Source of the DNA: Sphingobacteriaceae bacterium
Lineage (GTDB): Bacteria; Bacteroidota; Bacteroidia; Sphingobacteriales; Sphingobacteriaceae
Assembly: GCA_947463785.1 (NCBI GenBank)
Contig: CANHRG010000003.1
Location: forward strand, 62,001-126,000
DNA: 64,000 bases
Direction: 5' to 3'
Below the pieces are notes generated by a model. The model had not been told where the DNA came from. It saw only the letters and a list, made by a program, of their open reading frames with translations, and did not search any database. Below are positions 9,067-16,744 of the stretch, one piece after another (position 1 is the stretch's first letter; the number at the start of each line of letters is the position of its first letter). The position numbers and the translations under genes were made by a program.

Positions 9067-10416
9067 TTAGGCTAATTCTAAAAATTTATTGTAGGCTATT
9101 TCCTTTGTATCTAAGGTAACCACTGATTTTAAATAATCAAATACCTTCAAGGCCTTTACTTCTTCGAAAATGCGGTTTGCATTCTCTTTATCCTGCAAGA
9201 ACTGTACCGCATATTGCGATAACTGATCTTCAGGCAGCGGCTGAGGGCTGTACATACGGAACTGTGCATCTAAACGGTTTTTAGCCGCCTGGAATACCTC
9301 TTCGTATTTAATTTCAATCGCATTTTCTTTGATGATTTTATTTTCAATCAAAGTCCATTTCAGGTTTTTAGCAAAGTTTTCGTAATCCTTGTCAATTTCT
9401 TGTTCTGAAAGATTTTCATTGGTTGCTTTCAACCAACGTTTCAGGAAAGCATCTGGCAAATTGAATTTCACTTTGCTTAAACCGAAGTTGTACAAATCGC
9501 CTTGCAAGCGTTGCTCTGCATTTTGCTGCATCATCCCCTCCAATTCTTCGGTAATTTTGGCTTCAAATTCTTTCTCTGTTTTGATTACATCCTGACCGAA
9601 TAGTTTATCAAAAAACTCCTGAGTAAGATCTGCTTCTTCTAAACGGTTTACATTCTTAACGGTAAATTGGAAGGTAGATTTCAAGCCTTTTACATCTTCT
9701 TCCTCAATGTTCAACAATTTTGCAATCACGGTAGCATTACCATCAAAAACTTTGTCTAAATCCAATTTCACCACATCGTCTTTTTTCAAACCGATTAATG
9801 ATTTTTGGATTTTTTTATCGCTTACTAGATCCAAACGGATAGAGGCCTTATCGTTCGCAAAACCACCCTCAAAAACAGTTCCGTCATTTGCCAATTGCTT
9901 CAATTCACCGAACAACACATCGTCATTGGCAGAAACTTCAGGATTGGTCATTTTTCCATAACTTCTACGTAAGTTTTTAATACGCGAAGCCAAAGTATCC
10001 TTATCAATTTTGATTTTGTAAGCAACCAATTTGTCTTTTGAAGTAAAGCTAACTTCAAATTCTGGTGCCAATCCTAATTCGTAATTGAATTCAAACTCAT
10101 CCTGAAAATCCCAGTTAAATTCTTTGTTATCGCCTAATTTAGGAAGTGGCTGACCCAATACTTCAATCTTTTGTTCGGCGATGTAATTGTTTACGGTATC
10201 ACTCAACAGGTTATTGATCTCATCAACTAAAATGCTTTTACCGTACATCTTTTTGATGTGGGCAGGAGGAACCATTCCCGGACGGAATCCTGGAATTTTT
10301 ACTTTTTTAGCATGATCTTTAATGGCTTTTTCTACCCTAGCCTGATAATCTTCAGGTTTGATTTGCACCTTAATTACGGCATTCAGTTGATCGATTTTTT
10401 CCTGTGTGATGTTCAT
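9067..10416 (-). CDS. tig: Trigger factor
   Basis: Ribosome-associated chaperone that meets nascent chains, with a peptidyl-prolyl isomerase-like middle domain. The ribosome-binding signature appears as GFRPGMVP in the N-terminal domain (about 43-50), followed by the FKBP-like region and a long helical C-terminal domain. I chose ATG 10416-10414 (449 residues, MNITQEKIDQ). A longer open frame starting at 10542 reads through a tRNA gene and its terminator and is not a real N-terminus. Only about 22 bp separate the tRNA terminator T-tract from this ATG, so transcription probably enters from upstream. clpP follows after 11 bp. Confidence 0.95.
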   Translation of the reverse strand: MNITQEKIDQLNAVIKVQIKPEDYQARVEKAIKDHAKKVKIPGFRPGMVPPAHIKKMYGKSILVDEINNLLSDTVNNYIAEQKIEVLGQPLPKLGDNKEFNWDFQDEFEFNYELGLAPEFEVSFTSKDKLVAYKIKIDKDTLASRIKNLRRSYGKMTNPEVSANDDVLFGELKQLANDGTVFEGGFANDKASIRLDLVSDKKIQKSLIGLKKDDVVKLDLDKVFDGNATVIAKLLNIEEEDVKGLKSTFQFTVKNVNRLEEADLTQEFFDKLFGQDVIKTEKEFEAKITEELEGMMQQNAEQRLQGDLYNFGLSKVKFNLPDAFLKRWLKATNENLSEQEIDKDYENFAKNLKWTLIENKIIKENAIEIKYEEVFQAAKNRLDAQFRMYSPQPLPEDQLSQYAVQFLQDKENANRIFEEVKALKVFDYLKSVVTLDTKEIAYNKFLELA

Positions 10417-10436
10417 TTTTACAAGATTTTGTTTCT

Positions 10437-10470
10437 TTAAAAAAATTCCCCCCGTTTCAACGGGGGGAAT
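10437..10470 (-). terminator. Terminator or attenuator between tRNA-Leu(UAG) and tig
   Basis: A perfect 10-bp inverted repeat (ATTCCCCCCG at 10445-10454 and CGGGGGGAAT at 10461-10470, loop TTTCAA) is followed on the minus strand by a run of seven T (10445-10439). It begins 2 bp after the tRNA CCA end. This is the strongest hairpin in the window and also sits directly in front of tig. Confidence 0.9.
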
Positions 10471-10472
10471 AC

Positions 10473-10557
10473 TGGTGCGGAAGAAGGGACTCGAACCCCC
10501 ACGCCTTGCGGCGCCAGATCCTAAGTCTGGTGCGGCTACCAATTACGCCACTTCCGC
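10473..10557 (-). tRNA. tRNA-Leu (anticodon UAG)
   Basis: Read on the minus strand, the gene starts GCGGAAG and closes with CTTCCGC, discriminator A and an encoded CCA (10475-10473). The anticodon stem CCAGA/TCTGG encloses loop CTTAGGA, so the anticodon is TAG (bases 10523-10521). A long variable arm and GGTTCGAGTCC T-arm fit the type II tRNA-Leu shape. A strong terminator follows. Confidence 0.97.
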
Positions 10558-10636
10558 ATTTAGGATTTATTTGGACGGCAAAAATAAGATTTTATGCATT
10601 GATAAGCAAATCTAAATTGCCGAAAATAAAACCTAG

Positions 10637-12697
10637 TTATTGTGGGTGATAAATCCGTTTAGCCTGACTTAGTACTTCAAGCTTGTTTAGGCTCATCTTT
10701 TTGGTCTGCTGTTTTACAAAAAGATCCATCTGGTCGGTGTAATGAGGACTTTTAGGATCGGCAGAAGCTCCGTAACAATTGATACTTTCAATTTCAGGAC
10801 CATCTTTAGTAAAACGCACCAAAGCGATATAAGCGTCTCCTTGTTTGGCTTTAATTTGTCCGTTTTTAAGTGGGTCAGCATGCATAGCAGCCAATACATC
10901 GGGCATTCCTGAAACAGCCACACTCTTTTCTCCTCGAATTAAACGCTGGTAATTGCCTAATGGAACGTTAACTGAGCTAAAATACGTGTTGAAATAGTTT
11001 TTAGTTTCCAACAAAGCGGCTCTGCACTCGGCGGTTGTTAAAATTCCGAAGGCTCTGCCCTCTTTCTTCAATTTATCTTCTAGGCTATAATAGGTTTGTA
11101 TGAAAATACTGGCACCAATGCTGGTGGTGTCTGCTCTCCTATCCCATTCTTTTAAAATTCGAATAACATCGGCAATATCTGTGTTCTTTTTTTCATCCAG
11201 TAGGAATAAGCTATCGGCTTTGGTGAAAAAAGAGAGATTTTTAGGCAATTGCAAATCGAATTTGATACGTTTAAAATCGGCAAAACTTACTTTATCTAGT
11301 TCAGAAACCTGCTCCATAAAACGTACACTACGGTTATTGTTCCAGGTTTCGTAGCCCATCGTTTTATCGTAGTTCGCTTCTTTGATATTATCTGAGCTTG
11401 CTGTGGCATTAAATGGAGAGTGGTTTGTATTGAATACGTACCCCGCAGCCGGATTCAGCACCTGTGGCAAATCACGCAATGGATGATAAGCCGTCCATAG
11501 CGTTTTAGAAGTATTTCCCGGCAGGGTACCCTTCCAATTGTAGGTAGAATCACGAAGGGGTAATTTTCCGTTGCTCAAGTAAAAAATAGTGTCTCTCTTA
11601 TCGGCATACACCAAATTATAACCCGAAATAGCACCCATTTCAAGTGCGTTTTTAAATTCTGAGAAATTTTTGGCCTTATTCATGGTAAACCATTGCTCTA
11701 AAGCCCTGATTTCGTCTAAAGCTCCAGCTCTGATACTGAAAGCACCTTTCTTAGTTATCACCGTTGGACCATATTTACTCCAATAGGCAGCTTTTTTTAC
11801 TTGAATGGGCAATATGCCACCAAGTTTGATTTTTAATGGAACTATTTTTTCCTCCAGATTGACCCAAGCTCCATCAAAACGGTATTGTTTTGGATTATCC
11901 GGATTGATTTCTAATTGGAAGATATCTAGTTTGTCTGGGTAATTAACGGTGTGTGCCCAACCCAAATTTTCGTTCACTCCATGCAAAATGCTGGGTGCAC
12001 CCGGAAACAATGCCCCGAGTATATTCCAACCTTCTTCGCTATTGAGGTGCGCTTCATAAAACGCAACCGGCCCCTCTAAAGGTTGGTGCGCATTAATATT
12101 CAGGAAGACACTTCCATCAGTTGTTTTGGCTGAATTAAACGCAAAGGCGTTAGAACCACCGGGTTTAAGAAAATCTAAAGTGGCTACTTTAGTATCAAAA
12201 ATGGATTTAAGTGCTTGATCTGCTCCCGAACTGATGGCTAGTTGCAAAACCGAAAACGCTAACATGTCTTTAGGTGTTACCGGGAAAAGCTCAGGTATCA
12301 AAACTTGCTTTTTGTGGGTTTTTGCGTATTGATTAAAGCCCTGACAATAGCCCGCCAGTACAGCTTTAAAGGCAGGAGAAATATCTTTTTCGTAGCGAGC
12401 TTCTACCAATTCTCGGCAACGAAGCAATTGCACGATATAATCTACCTGGGCACCTTCTTTGCCCTTTAATAAGCCCAACATCGCTTTTCCTGCCAGGTAC
12501 GACGTTTGTATGGTGGCAAAATCATCTTCAGCATGCGCCCAAGCCAAACCGTAGGCCACTTCCGCATCGGTTTTGGCAAAAATATGCGGTACACCCCATT
12601 TATCGCGGGCAATTTGTATAGTTGTAGGTTTAATAGTTTGTGCTGAACTGGCGAATGTGATCAGTAGCAACAAAGCAACAAAATAGTGTTTAAACAT
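10637..12697 (-). CDS. Penicillin acylase family (Ntn hydrolase) secreted acylase
   Basis: A 686-residue secreted precursor. A signal peptide (hydrophobic LLLLITFASSAQ, cut near residue 20) is followed by the family start IQIARDKWGVPHIFAKTDAEVAYG. In this family autocatalysis exposes an N-terminal Ser on the beta chain; here it is predicted to be Ser182 in PGGSNAFAF, with a linker of the usual size before it. The beta-chain HGVNENLGWAHTV segment is also typical. Members hydrolyse amide bonds of penicillins, acyl-homoserine lactones, bile salts or aculeacin; residues seen here do not identify the substrate. It is monocistronic on the minus strand. Confidence 0.88.
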   Translation of the reverse strand: MFKHYFVALLLLITFASSAQTIKPTTIQIARDKWGVPHIFAKTDAEVAYGLAWAHAEDDFATIQTSYLAGKAMLGLLKGKEGAQVDYIVQLLRCRELVEARYEKDISPAFKAVLAGYCQGFNQYAKTHKKQVLIPELFPVTPKDMLAFSVLQLAISSGADQALKSIFDTKVATLDFLKPGGSNAFAFNSAKTTDGSVFLNINAHQPLEGPVAFYEAHLNSEEGWNILGALFPGAPSILHGVNENLGWAHTVNYPDKLDIFQLEINPDNPKQYRFDGAWVNLEEKIVPLKIKLGGILPIQVKKAAYWSKYGPTVITKKGAFSIRAGALDEIRALEQWFTMNKAKNFSEFKNALEMGAISGYNLVYADKRDTIFYLSNGKLPLRDSTYNWKGTLPGNTSKTLWTAYHPLRDLPQVLNPAAGYVFNTNHSPFNATASSDNIKEANYDKTMGYETWNNNRSVRFMEQVSELDKVSFADFKRIKFDLQLPKNLSFFTKADSLFLLDEKKNTDIADVIRILKEWDRRADTTSIGASIFIQTYYSLEDKLKKEGRAFGILTTAECRAALLETKNYFNTYFSSVNVPLGNYQRLIRGEKSVAVSGMPDVLAAMHADPLKNGQIKAKQGDAYIALVRFTKDGPEIESINCYGASADPKSPHYTDQMDLFVKQQTKKMSLNKLEVLSQAKRIYHPQ

Positions 12698-12747
12698 GTT
12701 ATAGTGTTTTGATGTAGCAAGTTAGAGATTATTTTGAACCATCTAAT

Positions 12748-12777
12748 AAAAAAGCCCTCAATAAACAATTGAGGGCT
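12748..12777 (-). terminator. Intrinsic terminator after the nitroreductase gene
   Basis: AGCCCTCAAT (12753-12762) and ATTGAGGGCT (12768-12777) form a perfect 10-bp stem with loop AAACA. On the minus strand a T6 run follows at 12753-12748. It lies 25 bp beyond the nitroreductase stop. Confidence 0.85.
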
Positions 12778-12802
12778 AGATTTACCAAAATAGACTTATT
12801 TA

Positions 12803-13435
12803 TTAAACAATTTCTACGAATTCGGCTTTCGGACGACGAACTTTTTTGGCATTAACTAAGTAGTCGTTTGCTTCATCGCGATTACCAACGGCTAAAACAA
12901 CCGCACTTTTCAAACCTTTTGCAGCTAAACCCAAAGCTTGGTCTAATGCAGCCGGATCAAAGCCTTCCATCGGGGTTGTATCTACGCCCTCCATAGCAGC
13001 TGCGACTAAACCGAAACCTAAGGCAATGTAAGCTTGTTTAGCAAACCAAATTTGCAATTGCTCCGGAGTTTTACCTTCAATAGATCCTAAAATCATCCCT
13101 TTGAAATCGGCTAATGCTTCAACCGGAACATTACGTTCGGCAGCAATTTGGTTGATGTATGCATCTACTTCTTGCAAACCGGCATTTTCCCAAACTGCAA
13201 AAACCAAAACAGCAGAGCCCTCTGTAATTTGAGGCTGGTTGTAAATGGCCGGTGCAATTTTAGCACGGGTAGCGGCATCTTTGATCACCAATAACTTAAA
13301 TGGCTGTAAACCTAAAGAGGTTGGAGCCAACTGTATTGATTCCACAATTCGATTTAATTTATCTTCAGCAACTGGGGTATTGTTCATGCGCTTTGTTGCA
13401 TAACGCCAGTTTAATTTTTCAATGTAATTTGACAT
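12803..13435 (-). CDS. Nitroreductase family NAD(P)H-dependent oxidoreductase
   Basis: A 210-residue FMN-dependent oxidoreductase of the NfsB-like nitroreductase family. Visible signatures are the N-terminal RYATKRM segment (FMN phosphate contact), APTSLGLQPFKLLVI (about 37-51), and the C-terminal half with ALGFGLVAAAMEGVDTTPMEGF, which carries the usual acidic/Gly FMN loop. Such enzymes reduce quinones, nitroaromatics or, in some lineages, enones using NAD(P)H. The physiological substrate cannot be read from the sequence. It stands alone, followed by its own terminator, with tRNA-Leu(CAA) lying upstream on the same strand. Confidence 0.9.
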   Translation of the reverse strand: MSNYIEKLNWRYATKRMNNTPVAEDKLNRIVESIQLAPTSLGLQPFKLLVIKDAATRAKIAPAIYNQPQITEGSAVLVFAVWENAGLQEVDAYINQIAAERNVPVEALADFKGMILGSIEGKTPEQLQIWFAKQAYIALGFGLVAAAMEGVDTTPMEGFDPAALDQALGLAAKGLKSAVVLAVGNRDEANDYLVNAKKVRRPKAEFVEIV

Positions 13436-13567
13436 ATTTCTACTAATTAGAGTACAAATCTAAAATTAGATGTTTAAACATCAATAATCGAAGTGTCATT
13501 TTAATGAACAATCGAAAACAGCATGGAGACGAAAAAACAAACGAAAACGATGGCTGATATAAAATAA

Positions 13568-13595
13568 AAAAGACCATCCGAAAAAGATGGTCTTT
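13568..13595 (-). terminator. Intrinsic terminator after tRNA-Leu(CAA)
   Basis: AAAGACCATC (13569-13578) and GATGGTCTTT (13586-13595) form a perfect 10-bp stem with an A-rich loop, followed on the minus strand by a T run. It starts one base beyond the tRNA CCA end and is the first terminator found downstream of the dxr-rseP-hscB genes. Confidence 0.87.
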
Positions 13596-13596
13596 A

Positions 13597-13679
13597 TGGT
13601 ACCCAGGGCCGGAGTCGAACCGGCACGGTTTCCCATCGGTGTTTGAGACCGACGCGTCTACCAATTCCGCCACCTGGGC
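13597..13679 (-). tRNA. tRNA-Leu (anticodon CAA)
   Basis: On the minus strand the acceptor stem is GCCCAGG/CCTGGGT (with a G-U first pair), discriminator A and an encoded CCA. The anticodon stem TCGGT/ACCGA encloses loop CTCAAAC, giving anticodon CAA. A long variable arm and GGTTCGACTCC T-arm fit tRNA-Leu. Its 5' end is only 6 bp from the hscB stop codon, so it may be cut from the hscB message. Confidence 0.97.
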
Positions 13680-13685
13680 ATCGCG

Positions 13686-14216
13686 TTAGCGGGACGCAAA
13701 TCTATTTAAACTCTCTCTAATTCGCAACAAATATTTTTGTCGATACCAGATATCTTTGATTTTCTGTACTATTTCTTGCTGAGCATCGGTATTTGCGGTA
13801 TCAAATTTGCGGGTAGCATCTTGCAATTCGGCAAGCAAATCCTGCTCCATTGCGGCAATCTTTTCAGTTATCTGATTTAATAACGCAGGATCAATTTCAA
13901 ATTCCAAGTCCATCAAGGCCTCGTTGACCTCCATCATCTCCATCAAAAACTCTTGCGGCAATTGATACTGTCCATCTTCAGATAGTAAACCCTTGAGCTC
14001 TAAAATGTATTCAATTCGTTTTTGAAGATGAGAAAGCGTTTGATAGGCCTTGTTTGTTAGGGTAGCTAACTCGAGTACCTCTGCTTGTTTTTCGGGTGTT
14101 TCATTGATGTAAAAATCCGGATGGTAGAGTTTACTCAATTCGTAAAATTTACGTTTAAGCGCACCCTCATCCAGCTCAAATGAAACTGGCAATTCGTATA
14201 GCTCGAAATAATTCAT
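13686..14216 (-). CDS. hscB: Fe-S cluster co-chaperone HscB (J-domain)
   Basis: J-domain protein that stimulates the HscA ATPase and delivers the scaffold IscU for cluster transfer. The N-terminal J-domain (about 1-70) opens with NYFELYELPVSFELDE, contains the essential HPD motif in LYHPDFY (about 31-37), and ends near ANKAYQTL-type sequence (TNKAYQTL). The C-terminal helical domain (about 85-176) is the IscU-binding bundle. The length of 176 residues matches E. coli HscB (171). It lies 6 bp after rseP and 6 bp before tRNA-Leu(CAA), not beside hscA, which is 34 kb away at 48101. Confidence 0.93.
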   Translation of the reverse strand: MNYFELYELPVSFELDEGALKRKFYELSKLYHPDFYINETPEKQAEVLELATLTNKAYQTLSHLQKRIEYILELKGLLSEDGQYQLPQEFLMEMMEVNEALMDLEFEIDPALLNQITEKIAAMEQDLLAELQDATRKFDTANTDAQQEIVQKIKDIWYRQKYLLRIRESLNRFASR

Positions 14217-14222
14217 GCAGAA

Positions 14223-15548
14223 CTACTTGATAATGTGCTTGAAAATATCGTTTCCAAAAACAAATACCATGAGTGCAATCAGGATAAAGAAACCCACCAT
14301 TTGTGCCTTCTCCATAAACTTATCACTCAAAGGTTTGCCTTTTGCAATTTCAATAAGTAGAAATACCGCATGTCCTCCGTCTAAGGCTGGAATGGGCAAT
14401 AAATTCATCAAAGCCAGCGCCATAGACAGCAGTCCGACCAAACTCCAGAATTTAGCCCAATTAACTGTACTGCCAAACATGGTTGCAATGCCAATGGGTC
14501 CGGTAAATGCTTTATTGGCTTTAACTTGGCCGGTAACGACCTTGCCAATACCTTTGGCGTTGTCTGCAAAAGATCCCCAGGCTTTAGCGGCTCCAACCGG
14601 CAAAGATTGAATTAAGTTATACGATTTAGTTTCCGTAGGAATACCGGTTATCGGAATCACCAAACCCAAAGTTCCATCGGTGTTTACAAGGGCATTTAGC
14701 TTAAGTGTATCGGCTTGGCGAAGAATACCTAATTCCACAGTTTTGGATTTATACTGTTTCAACTCGGATTGGAATTCATCAAAATAGTTCACTTTTCGCG
14801 TATTCACACTGACAATCAAATCACCTGGCTGAACCCCAGCTTTTTTAGCCGGCCCTTGTGGATCAAGCTCTTTAACTTTTTCTAGGTGAATTCTGGGCTG
14901 TACGAATTGTGCAATTCCTTCATCAGCTACCTGATCTAAAATATTACCTGGCACAGCAATTTTTCTTTCTTCACCATTTCTAAGCACACTTAATTCAGAA
15001 TTTCCGAGTAAGACTTTAGAGCTGGTCAGTTCCTCAAATCGTTCTACCTGCTTACCGTTTACAGCAACAATCCGGTCTCCGGCTTCTAAACCAATACTTT
15101 GGCCAACAGTTCCCGGTGCAATGCCGTAAGGTAATTGGGCGTTCGGAATATACGTTTCTCCATATTTTAAAGTCAACATCCAAAAGATAAAAATACCCAG
15201 CACAATATTTACCGTTACCCCGCCCAGCATCACAATTAAGCGTTGCCAAGCTGGTTTTGAGCGAAATTCCCATTCTTTTGGAGGGCCTGACATTTGCTCC
15301 GTATCCATCGATTCATCAATCATACCGGCAATTTTAACGTAGCCACCCAATGGCAACCAGCCAATACCATATTCGCAACCTTTGTAGTTGAAATGAAAAA
15401 GTTTAAATCCCCAGGCATCAAAAAAGAGGTAAAATTTCTCCACTTTGATACCAAATGCACGGGCAGCCAAAAAATGGCCTAATTCGTGCAAAATAACCAA
15501 TATCGATAATCCCAGGAGCAGCTGCGCTGCCATAATCAATCCGTCCAT
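14223..15548 (-). CDS. rseP: Site-2 intramembrane metalloprotease RseP
   Basis: Zinc protease that cleaves within membrane segments of anti-sigma factors and leftover signal peptides. The zinc-binding HELGH motif is at 21-25 in the first membrane helix. The third zinc ligand is in ALDGGHA near the C-terminus, inside NLLPIPALDGG. Two PDZ-like segments are visible, around QSIGLEAGDRIVAVNG and GPAKKAGVQPGDLIVSVN, and there are about four membrane segments. The 441 residues match E. coli RseP (450). It lies between dxr and hscB; the dxr-rseP order is common in bacteria. Confidence 0.95.
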   Translation of the reverse strand: MDGLIMAAQLLLGLSILVILHELGHFLAARAFGIKVEKFYLFFDAWGFKLFHFNYKGCEYGIGWLPLGGYVKIAGMIDESMDTEQMSGPPKEWEFRSKPAWQRLIVMLGGVTVNIVLGIFIFWMLTLKYGETYIPNAQLPYGIAPGTVGQSIGLEAGDRIVAVNGKQVERFEELTSSKVLLGNSELSVLRNGEERKIAVPGNILDQVADEGIAQFVQPRIHLEKVKELDPQGPAKKAGVQPGDLIVSVNTRKVNYFDEFQSELKQYKSKTVELGILRQADTLKLNALVNTDGTLGLVIPITGIPTETKSYNLIQSLPVGAAKAWGSFADNAKGIGKVVTGQVKANKAFTGPIGIATMFGSTVNWAKFWSLVGLLSMALALMNLLPIPALDGGHAVFLLIEIAKGKPLSDKFMEKAQMVGFFILIALMVFVFGNDIFKHIIK

Positions 15549-15573
15549 GTAGCTTATTTTTTGTATTTAGATG

Positions 15574-16740
15574 TTATTCTTTAGTACTTGTTACGATCTG
15601 CTGAGCCAGTAAACGCGTTTCAAAATCCGTTTGCAGGTAATCTTCCAGATTGGGTTGAGTGACATACGGCACACGCTGCATACACTCTTCAATTACCTCA
15701 CTCATCTGCAGGAAGCCTACTCGATCTTTCAAAAACTCTGCCACAACTACTTCATTAGCTGCGTTGATAATGCAAGGCATGTTTCCACCCCTTTTCAATG
15801 CTTCAAAGGCTAAATCGAGGTTACGGAAACTGTCAAGATCGGGCTGCTCAAATGTCAGTTCCGGATAATCTAAAAAGTTAAATCGTGGAAACTGATTGGC
15901 TATGCGTTCGGGATAAGCCAATGCATATTGGATAGGCAATTTCATATCGGGTAAACCCAATTGGGCTTTCATTGATCCATCTTGAAATTGCACCAGCGAA
16001 TGCACAATGGATTGTGGATGTACAATCACGTCAATCTGATCGGCCGCCAAATCAAAGAGCCATTTTGCTTCGATAACCTCCAGGCCTTTGTTCATTAAAC
16101 TAGCCGAATCGATGGTAATTTTAGCTCCCATTACCCAATTCGGGTGTTTTAGTGCTTGATCTTTGCTTACCTGTGCTAAAAACTCCCGGTCTTTGCCCCG
16201 AAAAGGACCACCAGAAGCCGTTAAATAAACCTTTTCGATTGGATTTGACTCCTCTCCTACCAAGCATTGAAATATAGCGGAGTGTTCTGAGTCGACGGGC
16301 AGAATGCGCACCCCATGCTTTTTAGCCATACGCATGACCAAATCGCCGGCAACCACCAGGGTTTCTTTATTTGCCAGCGCAATATCTTTACCAGCCTGAA
16401 TAGCAGATAGGGTTGGCTCCAATCCGGCAAAGCCGACTAAAGCGGTAAGTACAATTTCTACCTCGGGCAAACAAACCACCTCATTTAAAGCGGCAGATCC
16501 TGTTGATACGGTAATTCCAGAACCCTGCAAGAGGACACGTAATTTGTCCAGATGAGATTCATCGCCAATAACCACCTGCTTGGGCTTAAATTCCAAAGCC
16601 TGTGCGGCTAATAGATCCACATTGTTTTGAGCAGTTAACACGGAAACCTGAAACAGCTCCCGATTTTCACGAACAACTTCTAAGGCCTGCGTACCAATAC
16701 TGCCGGTTGAACCCAATATGGCGATTCTTTTTGTTTTCAA
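15574..16740 (-). CDS. dxr: 1-deoxy-D-xylulose-5-phosphate reductoisomerase
   Basis: Converts DXP to 2-C-methyl-D-erythritol 4-phosphate, the committed step of the MEP isoprenoid pathway. The NADPH motif ILGSTGSIG sits at the N-terminus, the metal and substrate site is PVDSEHSAIFQ, and the flexible-loop region contains SASLMNKGLEVIEA. No ATG is suitably placed. I chose TTG 16740-16738 (MKTKRIAILG, 388 residues), which begins 4 bp after the GH3 stop. A second TTG at 16776 would add 12 residues but overlap GH3 by 32 bp. Isoprenoid precursors feed undecaprenyl carriers and menaquinone. Confidence 0.93.
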   Translation of the reverse strand: MKTKRIAILGSTGSIGTQALEVVRENRELFQVSVLTAQNNVDLLAAQALEFKPKQVVIGDESHLDKLRVLLQGSGITVSTGSAALNEVVCLPEVEIVLTALVGFAGLEPTLSAIQAGKDIALANKETLVVAGDLVMRMAKKHGVRILPVDSEHSAIFQCLVGEESNPIEKVYLTASGGPFRGKDREFLAQVSKDQALKHPNWVMGAKITIDSASLMNKGLEVIEAKWLFDLAADQIDVIVHPQSIVHSLVQFQDGSMKAQLGLPDMKLPIQYALAYPERIANQFPRFNFLDYPELTFEQPDLDSFRNLDLAFEALKRGGNMPCIINAANEVVVAEFLKDRVGFLQMSEVIEECMQRVPYVTQPNLEDYLQTDFETRLLAQQIVTSTKE

Positions 16741-16744
16741 GGTG

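Noticed and set aside
10417-10542. N-terminal extension of trigger factor (42 extra codons)
   Set aside because: It reads through the tRNA-Leu(UAG) terminator and into the tRNA; the family start is ATG 10416.
10406-10615. Plus-strand frame over the tRNA-Leu(UAG)
   Set aside because: Antisense of the tRNA and terminator, with no protein character.
13443-13673. Reading frame beginning MAELVDASVSN
   Set aside because: It is the translated shadow of tRNA-Leu(CAA) and its terminator; this peptide is a well-known false ORF over tRNA-Leu genes.
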